Assembly (NCBI RefSeq): GCF_001613245.1
Contig: NZ_BDBZ01000013.1
Coordinates: 124,001-188,000 of the forward strand
Source of the DNA: Nocardia speluncae NBRC 108251
GTDB taxonomy: Bacteria; Actinomycetota; Actinomycetes; Mycobacteriales; Mycobacteriaceae
Reading direction: 5' to 3'
DNA: 64,000 bases
Shown here: piece after piece, positions 19,418-27,765 of the stretch
How the letters are laid out: each line of letters begins with the position of its first letter
How positions within the stretch are numbered: position 1 is the stretch's first letter
Position numbers and translations under genes: made by a program
Notes under the pieces: model-generated
Seen by the model: only the letters and a program-made list of their open reading frames with translations
The model's database searches: none
Told to the model about the DNA's origin: nothing

Positions 19418-20410
19418 TCAGGACAGCGCCGGAAGTACTTCCCGTTCCAGGAGTTCGATACCGCTCGTGTCGTAAGCCGCCTCCGGGAAATTGAAGATGG
19501 CGTAACCCAGGCCGCGATCGCGGACGGCCGACAGCTTCTCGACGATCTGTTCCGGGGTGCCGACGGCGGCACCGCCGGTGGTCAGATTGTCGATATAGGC
19601 GCGGGCCTTCTCCTCGCCCAGGACCGGGGCGAGCCGCGCAGCGTTCTCGGATTTACGCTGCTCGACCTCGGCTTCGGTGCCGCCGATGACGACGTTGAAG
19701 TTGGCGCTGCGCACGATGGCGTCGAAATCGGTGCCGACATCGGCACAGTGGTCACGCAGGATCTCCGATTTGTGGGTGAACTCTTCCAGGTTGCCGGCGA
19801 AGTTCGTGTAGTTCGCGTATTTCGCGGCGATACGCAGGGTTTTCTTCTCGCCACCGCCGGCGATCCACAGCGGGATCCCGTCCTCCTGCACCGGCAGCGG
19901 TCGCACGATCGCGTTGTCCACTCGGTAGTACTTGCCGTCCAGGGTGGCGGTGCCCGAGCGCCAGGCCTGCCGGAAGATCTGTACGCCTTCGTCCAGCCGG
20001 CCCAGCCGTTCCCCAGCGGTGGGGAAGCCGTACCCGTAGGCGCGCCATTCGTGTTCGTACCAGCCGCCGCCGATCCCCATCTCCGTGCGGCCGCCGGAGA
20101 TCAGGTCGACGGTCGCCGCGACCTTCGCCAGGTAGCCCGGGTTGCGGTAGCTCATCGCGGTACACATCTGCCCCAGCCGCACCCGTGCGGTGGTCGCCGC
20201 GAAGGCCGACATCAGGCTCCATGCCTCATGGGTGGCTTCCTCGGTGGGTTCGGGCACGGTGTGGAAGTGGTCGTACACCCACAGCGATTCCCATACCGGA
20301 TTCGCGTCGGCGCGTGCCGCGAGGCCCCGCATCACCTGCCACTGCGCGGCGGGTTCGATACCGACCAGATCCAGCCGCCAACCCTGGGGGATGAAGATTC
20401 CGAAGCGCAC
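19418..20410 (-). CDS. LLM-class (F420- or FMN-dependent) oxidoreductase
   Basis: 330 residues, luciferase-like TIM barrel. Typical blocks: M-R-F-G-I-F start, L-W-V-Y-D-H-F near residue 43, R-V-R-L-G-Q-M-C, S-G-G-R-T-E-M-G-I-G-G-G-W-Y near 110 and a C-terminal G-T-P-E-Q-I-V-E-K-L. In actinobacteria this subgroup commonly uses F420 for hydride transfer. Substrate unknown. The GTG start at 20410 is preceded by GGAGGAG at good spacing. It converges with the NRPS; nothing ties it to NRPS tailoring beyond proximity. Confidence 0.9.
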   Translation of the reverse strand: MRFGIFIPQGWRLDLVGIEPAAQWQVMRGLAARADANPVWESLWVYDHFHTVPEPTEEATHEAWSLMSAFAATTARVRLGQMCTAMSYRNPGYLAKVAATVDLISGGRTEMGIGGGWYEHEWRAYGYGFPTAGERLGRLDEGVQIFRQAWRSGTATLDGKYYRVDNAIVRPLPVQEDGIPLWIAGGGEKKTLRIAAKYANYTNFAGNLEEFTHKSEILRDHCADVGTDFDAIVRSANFNVVIGGTEAEVEQRKSENAARLAPVLGEEKARAYIDNLTTGGAAVGTPEQIVEKLSAVRDRGLGYAIFNFPEAAYDTSGIELLEREVLPALS

Positions 20411-20603
20411 AACACTCTCCTCCGTTGTCCGGGCCCGCAGGCCGCACGAGACATACCTCGGACTCCACTCTGTCTGCCGACCGGTGTCCGGGCAACGCTT
20501 GCGCTCCCGGCGCGCGGAATCGGGTCACTGCCGCCCGGTACCCGAGCTCGAAGCGATCCGGAAACGCGTCCGGACCCGGTCCTCGGTGCGGGCTGCTCGG
20601 CAC

Positions 20604-20635
20604 TTGACTGCGACGTAGCGTCACACCCCAGACTC
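20604..20635 (+). promoter_or_regulatory. MerR-type promoter with dyad in an over-long spacer
   Basis: A -35 TTGACT (20604-20609) and a -10-like CAGACT (20630-20635) are 20 bp apart. The dyad GACG-TAG-CGTC (20612-20622) sits between them. Over-long spacers spanned by a dyad are the hallmark of MerR-activated promoters. Transcription would begin at or just before the ATG at 20642, which has no Shine-Dalgarno, suggesting a leaderless, autoregulated message. Confidence 0.6.
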
Positions 20636-20641
20636 GACGGT

Positions 20642-21439
20642 ATGAGGATCAGTGAAATAGCCGAGGCCGCCGGAACCACCCCGCGTGCCGTCCGCCACTA
20701 TCACCGGTTGGGCCTGCTCCCGGAACCCGTCCGCCCCGACAACGGCTACCGCGACTACGGCATGGCCGAACTGACACGGCTCATGCGGATCCGCTGGCTG
20801 GCCGACAACGGTCTGCCGCTCGGCGCGGTGGCCGCCGTATTCGCCAACGAGCACGGCGCCTCCGATACCGAGGACCTGCGGGCCGATCTCGCCGCGCTGC
20901 ACGACGAGATCACCCAGCGCATCACCCAGCTCACCCGCAAACAGGCCGGTGTGGAACGGATGCTGGCCGCGGTCGCTGCCGGCCGCCGCCTGACCGCACT
21001 CCCGGACGAGGTCGCCGACGCCTTCGACCAGGCCCGTGCACAGGCCGACGAGCCGGAACGCGCCGCACTCGACCAGGAACGCGACATGCTGGAGGTCTTC
21101 GCCCTCTCCGGTAACACACCGGCCGAAATGTTCGCCTGGTTCACCCGCGCCCTCGCCGACCCGGCCACCCGCACCGGTTACGGCCGGCTGTTGCGTGGCT
21201 GGCAACGATTGCACGGCCGCCCCGTGGCGCAGTCCGCCGCACTGATCGAGCAGTTGGCGCAGGATATCGCGGGACAGTTGCGGCAACTCGATTTCGACAG
21301 CGTGGTTGCGGCAACGGCGGATATCCCGGACGGCGCCCCGGCGCTGTCCGAGGACACCCTTGTCCCCGATCCCGCACAGCGCCGGGCGGTCCGCCGCGCG
21401 ATGGAACTGCTGACAGACACCGGCGGGGGCCCGTCGTGA
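20642..21439 (+). CDS. MerR-family transcriptional regulator
   Basis: 265 residues. The N-terminus is a textbook MerR HTH: M-R-I-S-E-I-A-E-A-A-G-T-T-P-R-A-V-R-H-Y, then L-G-L-L-P-E-P and Y-R-D-Y. A coiled-coil dimer helix follows (about residues 80-115) and then a long helical C-terminal domain of unknown ligand. The ATG at 20642 starts exactly at the HTH, so the very long frame open upstream of it is not coding. The next gene overlaps its stop by 4 nt, forming a two-gene operon. Confidence 0.92.
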   Translation: MRISEIAEAAGTTPRAVRHYHRLGLLPEPVRPDNGYRDYGMAELTRLMRIRWLADNGLPLGAVAAVFANEHGASDTEDLRADLAALHDEITQRITQLTRKQAGVERMLAAVAAGRRLTALPDEVADAFDQARAQADEPERAALDQERDMLEVFALSGNTPAEMFAWFTRALADPATRTGYGRLLRGWQRLHGRPVAQSAALIEQLAQDIAGQLRQLDFDSVVAATADIPDGAPALSEDTLVPDPAQRRAVRRAMELLTDTGGGPS

Positions 21440-22059
21440 CCGGGTTCTCGCGACTCCTCCGCAATCAGGCTCGGCTGTATACGGGCCTGTGGCTGTGGCT
21501 GCGCCGCACCACCGATCGCGACAGCCGCGAAAACCGGCCGCTCACCGCCACCCGTGGCGTCCTCGCCCTGCCGATGGCCTTCCTTGCGGCGACCCTGATC
21601 GAAGTTGCCGTATTACACCTGGTGATCCCGTGGGCGTGGCTCAGCCTCACGCTGGCTGCGGTTTCCGTGTGGTCGCTGGTGCTGCTGTTCGCCGTGGTCG
21701 TCGCCGATATCGCTTATCCGCACTATCTGACCGGGCAGGAAGCGGTGCTGCGCCGATCCGGCCGGGTGATCGCCCGAGTACCGCTCGACCGGATCGCGGC
21801 GGTCGCCGTATGCCGCCGCTACAACCAGACCGCGACCGCGTTCGAGGACGGCAGGCTGTTCCTCGCGGGCCCCGACGGCACCACCGCCGACCTGACCCTG
21901 CGCGACCCCGTCACCGTGCAGATCGACTCGCTGCTACCCAGCGGCCGCATCGCTGCCGACACGACCCGGATCAGCCTCATACTCGATGATCCCACCGTCC
22001 TGCGCACCGCGCTGAACGCACCCGCAGACCTTCGGCCGGATCGCCGCCACAGGCCGTGA
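21436..22059 (+). CDS. Hypothetical two-TM membrane protein
   Basis: 207 residues, GTG start overlapping the MerR stop (GTGA). Two adjacent hydrophobic segments (about residues 43-65 and 68-92) are followed by a roughly 110-residue soluble domain, R-V-P-L-D-R-I-A-A-V-A-V-C-R-R-Y and onward, resembling the PH-like domains of small membrane proteins. I do not recognise a specific family. Coupling to the MerR gene suggests it is the regulated partner. Confidence 0.75.
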   Translation: MTGFSRLLRNQARLYTGLWLWLRRTTDRDSRENRPLTATRGVLALPMAFLAATLIEVAVLHLVIPWAWLSLTLAAVSVWSLVLLFAVVVADIAYPHYLTGQEAVLRRSGRVIARVPLDRIAAVAVCRRYNQTATAFEDGRLFLAGPDGTTADLTLRDPVTVQIDSLLPSGRIAADTTRISLILDDPTVLRTALNAPADLRPDRRHRP

Positions 22060-22107
22060 GGCTTACGAAAACAACTCGCCGGACAACGTCCGGCGGCGGA
22101 CACTGAA

Positions 22108-22647
22108 GTGACGATGAATACAGAAAAACACAGACTCGGAATAGATTTCGGCCGCGTTATCCAGGGGGCGGCGCTTCCGGACGGCGGGGGAGACACGGCT
22201 TTCCTGGCGGGTGGGGATGCGGAGGCGATGCGAACTCCGCCCAGCGACGGCGCTTTCGAGGCGCTGACACGATTGGTGCCGTACTTCGGCGGTCGGGCCT
22301 GGGTGATATCCAAATGTGGGCCCCGCGTCCAGCAGCGTACGCGGCAATGGCTCGACTACCACGATTTCTACCGGCGCACCGGTGTGCCCCGGGAGAATGT
22401 GCGCTTCTGCCGTAAACGCGCAGACAAAGCGGGGCACTGCGCTGAACTGCGCATCACCCACATGGTCGACGACCGTCTCGAAGTGCATGAAGCGTTGCGC
22501 GGCCTGGTGCCGTATCTGTTCCTGTTCGGAGTCCAGTCCGGGCCGATACCGCCTTGGGTCCACCACACCCCGTCGTGGCCCGCCGCCGAAGCCGCGGTCG
22601 TGGCCACCTCGGCGCCGGTGATCCCGCAGACACGCCCGGGAGTGTGA
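22108..22647 (+). CDS. HAD-like conserved hypothetical protein
   Basis: 179 residues. It opens with L-G-I-D-F-G-R-V-I and has T-H-M-V-D-D-R-L-E-V-H near residue 115. This is a HAD-type layout with an N-terminal aspartate motif and a later D-D motif, seen in a family of actinobacterial proteins annotated as HAD-like. The second aspartate of the usual DxD is replaced (D-F-G), so phosphatase activity is uncertain. Start GTG at 22108 or ATG at 22114; neither has a strong ribosome site. Possibly co-transcribed with the preceding membrane protein (48-nt gap). Confidence 0.7.
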   Translation: MTMNTEKHRLGIDFGRVIQGAALPDGGGDTAFLAGGDAEAMRTPPSDGAFEALTRLVPYFGGRAWVISKCGPRVQQRTRQWLDYHDFYRRTGVPRENVRFCRKRADKAGHCAELRITHMVDDRLEVHEALRGLVPYLFLFGVQSGPIPPWVHHTPSWPAAEAAVVATSAPVIPQTRPGV

Positions 22648-22659
22648 AACGCCGTGTGA

Positions 22660-22810
22660 CGAGTGTTGCGATGCGGGTATCCCGGCCAGGGGATGTATCC
22701 TGCATAGGAATGCGTTCGCATTCATAGGCTGATGATCCCGATGAGCGGCGTGCTCCTGCGCGCAGCGGCGGCCGAGAAGGAGGTGGTGTTGCAATGCGTA
22801 GCGAACCTCC
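22660..22810 (+). promoter_or_regulatory. Structured leader of mgtE (possible Mg2+ riboswitch)
   Basis: The 298 nt between the HAD-like gene and mgtE hold no large gene but clear structure. GAATGC-GTTC-GCATTC is a perfect hairpin at 22708-22723; GGGAT at about 22690 can pair with ATCCC at about 22735 around it; GGAGGT (22779) can pair with ACCTCC (22805) across the start of a 19-codon leader ORF. Actinobacterial mgtE genes are known to carry M-box magnesium riboswitches. I could not match the M-box consensus by eye, so the aptamer identity is open. Confidence 0.45.
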
Positions 22811-22853
22811 CAGTCGATTGCCGCGCGGCGCCGTCCTCCCGCATTTCCGCTAG
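22794..22853 (+). CDS. Leader peptide ORF upstream of mgtE (19 codons, Pro-rich)
   Basis: ATG at 22794 follows AAGGAGGT (22777-22784), a perfect full-length Shine-Dalgarno at 9-nt spacing, much better than that of mgtE itself. The peptide reads M-R-S-E-P-P-S-R-L-P-R-G-A-V-L-P-H-F-R and stops at TAG. Four prolines, two of them adjacent, and the L-P-R...F-R ending recall the enterobacterial MgtL leader peptide, where slow translation of prolines at low Mg2+ switches on the transporter. The ORF ends 92 nt before mgtE. A regulatory leader peptide is my inference. Confidence 0.55.
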   Translation: MRSEPPSRLPRGAVLPHFR

Positions 22854-22945
22854 CGATCTCTGTCGGCGGAGCGGCCCGGTTCGGCGCCTCGCGGTGTGAC
22901 TCCTTTCGAATCACTCGCAAATCAACGCTGTGCCGAGGACTTCTC

Positions 22946-24310
22946 ATGTCGCAGACCGAACTCATCGAAGCGCCGACGACGCTGTCGGAATCCCTCCAGA
23001 ACGTGGTCGAAAGCCATCGTGTCGATGCCGCGCTGCACTGGCTGGACAATCATCCGCCGCATGTCATCGCCGACGAGCTCGCGCGTATGGACGCGGTCGA
23101 GGCCGGTGTGGCGTTCCGCCTGCTGGACAAGGACCTGGCGCTCGCGGTGTTCGAGGAACTCGAACCCGTCGATCAGCAGCAGATTCTGCAGGGATTGCGT
23201 GATCAGAGTTTCCGCGAACTCGTCGAGGGAATGGCCCCCGACGACCGCGCCCGCATGCTCCGCGAGGCCCCCGCCAAGGTGGCGAAGAAGGTCCTGGCCG
23301 GGCTGACCCCCCGCGACCGGCGGATGACCGCCGCGCTGCTGGGCTACCCGGAGGGGTCGGTCGGGCGGTACATGTCGCCCGAGGTCGTGGCGATCCCGGG
23401 CACCCTCTCCGTCGCCGATGCGCTGCGGATCGTGCGGCTCAAAGGCGAGAACGCCGAAACCGTGTACACCCTGCCCGTGGTCGATTCCGGCCGCCGGCTG
23501 CAAGGCATCGTCGAACTGCGGGAACTGGTGCTCACCGGCCCCGACACGATGGTCGCAGACCTGGTGGTCACCGAACCCGCGTTCGTCCGCGCCACCGATT
23601 CGGCGGAGAAGGCCGCGCGCCTGATGCGGGAGACCAACGACATCAACCTGCCGGTCGTCGACAGCGAGGACCGGCTGGTGGGGCTGCTCACCATCGACGA
23701 CGCCGTCGAGGTCATCGAAGCGGCCGACAGCGAGGACGTCGCCAAGCAGGCCGGTTCGGCGCCGTGGGAGGGCCACTACATGGCGGCGGGCGTTTTCCAG
23801 CTCGCCCGCTACCGCGCGCTGTGGCTCATGCTGCTGCTGGTCGCCGCGACCCTCACGGTCAGCGTGACCGGTTTCTTCGAGGCCACACTCGAGCAGGCGG
23901 CCCAGCTGGCACTGTTCATTCCGCTGTTGATCGGTGCCGGCGGTAACGCCGGCGCCCAGGCCGCCACCGCCTGTGTGCGCGCGGTCGCGGTGGGGGAGGT
24001 CCGCGGCGGCGACTTGCTCCAGGTGATCTGGCGCGAATGCCGGGTGGGCCTGGTGCTGGGCGGGATGCTGTCGGTTGTCGGTCTGGTGATCGGGGGTCTG
24101 TTCGTGGGCCCGAAGGTCGCGGTGGTCGTCGGGATCACGCTGATCCTGATCTGCGCCTGGGCCGCCACCATCGGCGGCACCATGCCGCTGCTGGCCAAGC
24201 GGTTGCGTATCGACCCGGCAGTGGTATCGGCGCCGATGGTCACCACCCTGGTGGACGCGACCGGGCTGATCATCTACTTCACCACCGCGAAACTCGTCCT
24301 GGGGATTTGA
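22946..24310 (+). CDS. mgtE: Magnesium transporter MgtE
   Basis: 454 residues, full length. Order: helical MgtE_N superhelix (about 20-130), two CBS domains (about 135-255; I-N-L-P-V-V-D near 233), then the transmembrane domain (about 285-454) with five hydrophobic helices including the conserved G-A-G-G-N-A-G-A-Q-A-A-T near 333. MgtE is a homodimeric Mg2+ channel gated by Mg2+ binding to the N and CBS domains. The ATG at 22946 has a modest GAGGA upstream. Expression is probably controlled by the structured leader and leader peptide just before it. Confidence 0.95.
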   Translation: MSQTELIEAPTTLSESLQNVVESHRVDAALHWLDNHPPHVIADELARMDAVEAGVAFRLLDKDLALAVFEELEPVDQQQILQGLRDQSFRELVEGMAPDDRARMLREAPAKVAKKVLAGLTPRDRRMTAALLGYPEGSVGRYMSPEVVAIPGTLSVADALRIVRLKGENAETVYTLPVVDSGRRLQGIVELRELVLTGPDTMVADLVVTEPAFVRATDSAEKAARLMRETNDINLPVVDSEDRLVGLLTIDDAVEVIEAADSEDVAKQAGSAPWEGHYMAAGVFQLARYRALWLMLLLVAATLTVSVTGFFEATLEQAAQLALFIPLLIGAGGNAGAQAATACVRAVAVGEVRGGDLLQVIWRECRVGLVLGGMLSVVGLVIGGLFVGPKVAVVVGITLILICAWAATIGGTMPLLAKRLRIDPAVVSAPMVTTLVDATGLIIYFTTAKLVLGI

Positions 24311-24360
24311 GCGGAGGGTTCGCTCGTCGAACCCACAAACTTGCCTTCGGATACCGCGAT

Positions 24361-24395
24361 CGTCTATTCGCCGCATAATATGCGGTGAATAGACG
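24361..24395. promoter_or_regulatory. 35-bp palindrome upstream of fic
   Basis: Arms CGTCTATTCGCCGCAT (24361) and ATGCGGTGAATAGACG (24380) pair at 15 of 16 positions around AAT, ending 13 nt before the fic ATG. A further half-site-like ATCACCGCAT overlaps the start codon itself. It could be an operator for the Fic protein's own C-terminal winged helix, or an RNA hairpin limiting translation. AT-rich hexamers (TAATAT, TATTAT) lie within and beside it. Confidence 0.7.
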
Positions 24396-24408
24396 GTATT
24401 ATCACCGC

Positions 24409-25545
24409 ATGGCACCCGGATACCGCAGGTACATCTGGCAGCATGCCGATTGGCCGGCCTTCGAATATGACGCCGAGCGGCTGGTAGGCCCACTTGCCGA
24501 GGTCGCTCACCTGCAGGGGCGCCTGCTGGGGCGCCTGGCCGAGACCCCCGAAGCTGTTCAGGACGAAGCGAGCTTGTCCGTGCTGACCCAGGATGTCATC
24601 AAGACCAGCGAGATCGAGGGGGAGTTACTGGACGCCGCTTCTGTCCGTTCTTCGCTGGCGCGGCACCTGGGTGTGGATATCGGGGCGCTTGCTCCTGCCG
24701 ACCGGCATGTGGACGGTGTCGTCGAGATGGTCCTCGACGCCACCACCCACCGCGACCGCCCGATCACGGCGGAACGGTTGTTCAGCTGGCATGCCGCGCT
24801 TTTCCCGACCGGATACTCCGGCAGAACCCGGCTCACCATCGGCGCCTGGCGCACCGACTCCGCCGGTCCGATGCAGGTGGTGTCCGGCGGTTACGGCCGG
24901 GAGCGCGTACATTTCGAAGCCCCGCCCGCCGCCCGGCTGGATGCCGAGATGCGGGGATTCCTGGCGTGGGTGGATGCCGATGCCGCCGAACCCGCGCTCG
25001 TCAAAGCAGGTTTGGCGCATCTGTGGTTCGTGACCGTGCATCCGTTCGACGACGGAAACGGACGCATCGCCCGAGCCCTCGGTGATCTGTGGTTGGCCCG
25101 CGCAGACCACAGTTCGCGGCGTTTCTACAGCCTCTCCGCCCAGATCCAACGTGATCGCGCGGCGTACTACCGAATCCTGGAGCGCACCCAAAAGGGCACT
25201 CTCGATGTGACGGCGTGGCTCCTCTGGTTCCTGGAGACTTTGCGTCGCGCCATTCACCATTCGGACGGAACGGTCGACAAGGTTCTCCTGAAATCCCGTT
25301 TCTGGCGGCAGCAACAACCGGCACAGCTGAACGACCGCCAGACCGCGATGCTGAACCGGCTGCTGGAAGGGTTCGACGGCAAGCTCACCACTCGTAAATG
25401 GGCGGTCATCACCAAATGCTCACAGGACACCGCGCTGCGAGATATCAACGAACTGGTAGAGCTCGGTGTGCTGGAACGTTCGAATTCGGGCGGCCGCAGT
25501 ACCTCCTATGACCTGGCCGGTCGCGTCACGGCGGTCAGGTCATAG
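24409..25545 (+). CDS. Fic-family AMP-transferase with DUF4172-like N-terminus and winged helix
   Basis: 378 residues. The Fic motif H-P-F-D-D-G-N-G-R-I-A-R starts at His211, complete with catalytic His and the Asp/Asn/Gly/Arg set. The inhibitory helix motif T-S-E-I-E-G-E at residues 66-72 marks a class II Fic, self-inhibited in cis. The N-terminal W-P-A-F-E-Y-D segment fits DUF4172. The C-terminal 70 residues form a winged helix (W-A-V-I-T-K-C-S-Q-D-T-A-L-R-D-I). Such proteins adenylylate target proteins and may bind their own promoter. I use the ATG at 24409; a GTG at 24385 lies inside the palindrome. Confidence 0.92.
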   Translation: MAPGYRRYIWQHADWPAFEYDAERLVGPLAEVAHLQGRLLGRLAETPEAVQDEASLSVLTQDVIKTSEIEGELLDAASVRSSLARHLGVDIGALAPADRHVDGVVEMVLDATTHRDRPITAERLFSWHAALFPTGYSGRTRLTIGAWRTDSAGPMQVVSGGYGRERVHFEAPPAARLDAEMRGFLAWVDADAAEPALVKAGLAHLWFVTVHPFDDGNGRIARALGDLWLARADHSSRRFYSLSAQIQRDRAAYYRILERTQKGTLDVTAWLLWFLETLRRAIHHSDGTVDKVLLKSRFWRQQQPAQLNDRQTAMLNRLLEGFDGKLTTRKWAVITKCSQDTALRDINELVELGVLERSNSGGRSTSYDLAGRVTAVRS

Positions 25546-25706
25546 AAGAGCAGCAGGACGGCCGGGAACGCGGGCCGGAGCGGGGATACTCGACCGGCAA
25601 CAGGCTGGTCGACGCCTATCTGGCGGCGACCGGCAAGACCGCGGCCCAGGCTCTGCACGCCGGCAGCGCGGAAATCATTGCTACCGCGCTCGCGGCCGAC
25701 CGGTAG
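25536..25706 (+). other. Open tail of an unrecognised coding remnant
   Basis: After the fic stop a different frame stays open and coding-like, reading G-Y-S-T-G-N-R-L-V-D-A-Y-L-A-A-T-G-K-T and ending A-T-A-L-A-A-D-R before TAG at 25704. No start codon with a ribosome site is visible, so it looks like the 3' end of a lost gene left between fic and the leftward phosphotransferase. I do not recognise the family. Confidence 0.3.
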
Positions 25707-25713
25707 GTTTCGG

Positions 25714-26595
25714 TCAGGGCCGGAAGTGGTGGAACGCCGCCAGTCGCCGGCGATGGTATTCGTGATCGTCTTCGTCGTGTTCGACTCCGCGCGCGACGGC
25801 GATGTCGAAGTAGGCGGCCTCGCGGCGTAGCCGATGCCGCATGAGCTGGCTGATGGTCAGGTCGTCGAGTTCACCTGCCGTGCCGCTCTCGGCGTGATAT
25901 GCGGCGACGAAGGTCCGGGCGCGAGTGAGGTCGCCTCGGACTTCGTCGGTGAATTCCAATGCTGCCGAGGCGAGTTCGAGTTCAGGAGGGCCGATCAGCG
26001 CCTCGTCCCAGTCGAGCACGGTGGTTACGTGTCCGTTGTGGCACAGGAGATTACCCGCGTAGTAGTCGCCGTGCAGGGGCTGATGTCGGGTGGTGCGGGT
26101 GAACTCCGCGAGCCAGCGGTCGAGATCGGGGTCGGGCAGATGCGCCGACGGGGTGCCGTCGAGCCCGATCTCGAGGAACGATCGCACCGGCCGGGGTGGT
26201 GGCCGGTATGTGGCGAGCGCGCGGTGTAGCCGGGCGAGGAGACGCGCGGCCTCGGCGGACTGGATAGGGTCTTCGCTGTCGACCCACTGCCCGCGGGCCA
26301 GCGGCCACACAGTGATCGGGTGGCCGGCCACCACGGTGACCGTGGAGCCATCGGCGCGGGGCAGCGGCGCGATGGCCTCGGGGACCGAACGCGCTGCGGT
26401 CGCGGCGACCGTGTTGCACCATTCGATCTCGGCCGGATCGCGGCCGAGCGAGCCGATCCGTACCACGACCTCGCCGATCCGGTAGGCCGCCGACTCCTCG
26501 CCGCCGTGCAGCCGCTCGCCGGCGCCACGATGCCCCCACTCGGCGGCGACGGTGTCCAGAATATTGTCGGTCAGCGGAATATCGGTGTACACCAC
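25714..26595 (-). CDS. Aminoglycoside phosphotransferase-family (APH) kinase-like protein
   Basis: About 293 residues with the APH fold. Motifs: G-G-E-E-S-A-A-Y-R-I (nucleotide loop), catalytic H-G-D-Y-Y-A-G-N-L-L (Brenner motif HxDxxxxN) and V-L-D-W-D-E-A (metal-binding DxD region). The family phosphorylates aminoglycosides, choline, homoserine or other small alcohols; the substrate cannot be told. Tandem GTG codons at 26595 and 26592 are the likely starts; upstream sequence is not coding-like. Divergent from the aldo/keto reductase leader. Confidence 0.85.
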   Translation of the reverse strand: MVYTDIPLTDNILDTVAAEWGHRGAGERLHGGEESAAYRIGEVVVRIGSLGRDPAEIEWCNTVAATAARSVPEAIAPLPRADGSTVTVVAGHPITVWPLARGQWVDSEDPIQSAEAARLLARLHRALATYRPPPRPVRSFLEIGLDGTPSAHLPDPDLDRWLAEFTRTTRHQPLHGDYYAGNLLCHNGHVTTVLDWDEALIGPPELELASAALEFTDEVRGDLTRARTFVAAYHAESGTAGELDDLTISQLMRHRLRREAAYFDIAVARGVEHDEDDHEYHRRRLAAFHHFRP

Positions 26596-26658
26596 ACAGC
26601 AACCAGTACAGACACCGATGACCGGGGGCAACCGATTTGTCACCCGCGGTGGTGCGTT

Positions 26659-26729
26659 AGGCACCTCGAGGTGCCTTCTTCTTTCCAGGCGCCCGCTGCC
26701 CGACACTGGCCAGGGGGCGGAAACGCCCC
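26659..26729 (+). promoter_or_regulatory. Two perfect hairpins in the aldo/keto reductase leader
   Basis: Hairpin 1: AGGCACC-TCGA-GGTGCCT (26659-26676), 7-bp stem, followed by the T-rich run TCTTCTTTCC like a terminator. Hairpin 2: GGGGCG-GAAA-CGCCCC (26714-26729), 6-bp stem with a GNRA tetraloop, about 10 nt before the ribosome site of the next gene. Their place between divergent genes and before the start at 26756 suggests leader control rather than end-of-gene termination. The first could equally be a palindromic operator. Confidence 0.5.
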
Positions 26730-26755
26730 GGACACCACGAGGAAGGTTGATACGC

Positions 26756-27628
26756 GTGACCGTCAAACCGGCAACACTGCCCGGCGGAACCTGGACATCG
26801 GGGGATCTCACCGTCGCGAGGTTCGGGTATGGGGCGATGCAATTGGCAGGCCCCTGGGCGATGGGTCCACCGGCAGATCGTGATGGGGCGCTGGCGGTGC
26901 TGCGTGAAGTGGCCGATCTCGGGATCACCCACATCGATACGAGCGCCGCTTACGGACCCGCCATCACCAACCAGCTGATTCGTGAAGCCCTGCAACCGTA
27001 TCCGGACGGCTTGCACATCGCGACGAAGGTCGGCGCGAACCGCGACGAGCAGGGCGGATGGCCGCCGGCACGGCAACCGAACGAGCTGCGCCGCCAGGTC
27101 GGGGAAAACCTGGAAACCCTGGGGCTCGATGTTCTGGACTTGGTGAACCTCCGGCTCGGCGACGCCGAAGGGACGGTGCCGGGTTCGATCGCCGAAGCCT
27201 TCGAGACGTTGGCCGATCTCCAGCGCGAAGGCGTGATTCGTCACTTGGGCGTGAGCAACGCGACTGCCGAGCAGGTGGCCGAGGCGCAGCAGATCGCCCC
27301 GATCGTCTGTGTGCAGAACATGTACAATCTCGCGCACCGGCACGACGATGCGCTGATCGACCGTCTGGCACGCGAGAACATCGCCTACGTTCCGTTCTTC
27401 CCGCTCGGCGGCTTCAACCCACTGCAATCCTCGGCGCTTTCCGCCGTCGCAACTCGCTTGAATACGACGCCGATGGCGGTCGCTCTGGCCTGGTTGCTCC
27501 AGCGGTCCCCGAATATCCTGTTGATTCCCGGGACTTCGTCGGTGGCTCATCTCCGGGAGAACGTCGCCGGCGCGGCTATCGCGCTTTCCGCTGCCGATCT
27601 CGCTGCCCTGGATGGGATCGCCGAGTAG
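26756..27628 (+). CDS. Aldo/keto reductase
   Basis: 290 residues, (beta/alpha)8 barrel. Typical blocks: F-G-Y-G-A-M-Q-L, H-I-D-T-S-A-A-Y-G-P (catalytic Asp and Tyr) near residue 62, I-A-T-K-V-G (catalytic Lys), the G-V-S-N motif near 165 and P-G-T-S-S-V near 263. NAD(P)H-dependent reduction of aldehydes or ketones; substrate unknown. The GTG at 26756 follows GAGGAAGG at 9 nt. Its long leader holds two hairpins. A 14-bp hairpin terminator lies about 140 nt after the stop. Confidence 0.92.
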   Translation: MTVKPATLPGGTWTSGDLTVARFGYGAMQLAGPWAMGPPADRDGALAVLREVADLGITHIDTSAAYGPAITNQLIREALQPYPDGLHIATKVGANRDEQGGWPPARQPNELRRQVGENLETLGLDVLDLVNLRLGDAEGTVPGSIAEAFETLADLQREGVIRHLGVSNATAEQVAEAQQIAPIVCVQNMYNLAHRHDDALIDRLARENIAYVPFFPLGGFNPLQSSALSAVATRLNTTPMAVALAWLLQRSPNILLIPGTSSVAHLRENVAGAAIALSAADLAALDGIAE

Positions 27629-27765
27629 AGCTCGGGCATCGATTACCGGCTGCGGCCGCGGTGGTGCTGTCCGCTTGCCCCGATTCGGTCTTATCCTCCG
27701 GGACCTGCCGGTGCAGGGGCAGGAACACCGTCCAGGGGAGTGCCTCTGGCATGCACCATCTTCTG

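Noticed and set aside
19244..20641. Long in-frame extension upstream of the MerR gene at 20642.
   Set aside because: It runs antisense through the LLM oxidoreductase; the MerR HTH begins exactly at the ATG at 20642 behind a MerR-type promoter.
22660..22790. Definite M-box riboswitch call upstream of mgtE.
   Set aside because: Location and structure fit, but I could not align the M-box consensus by eye, so only a structured leader is annotated.
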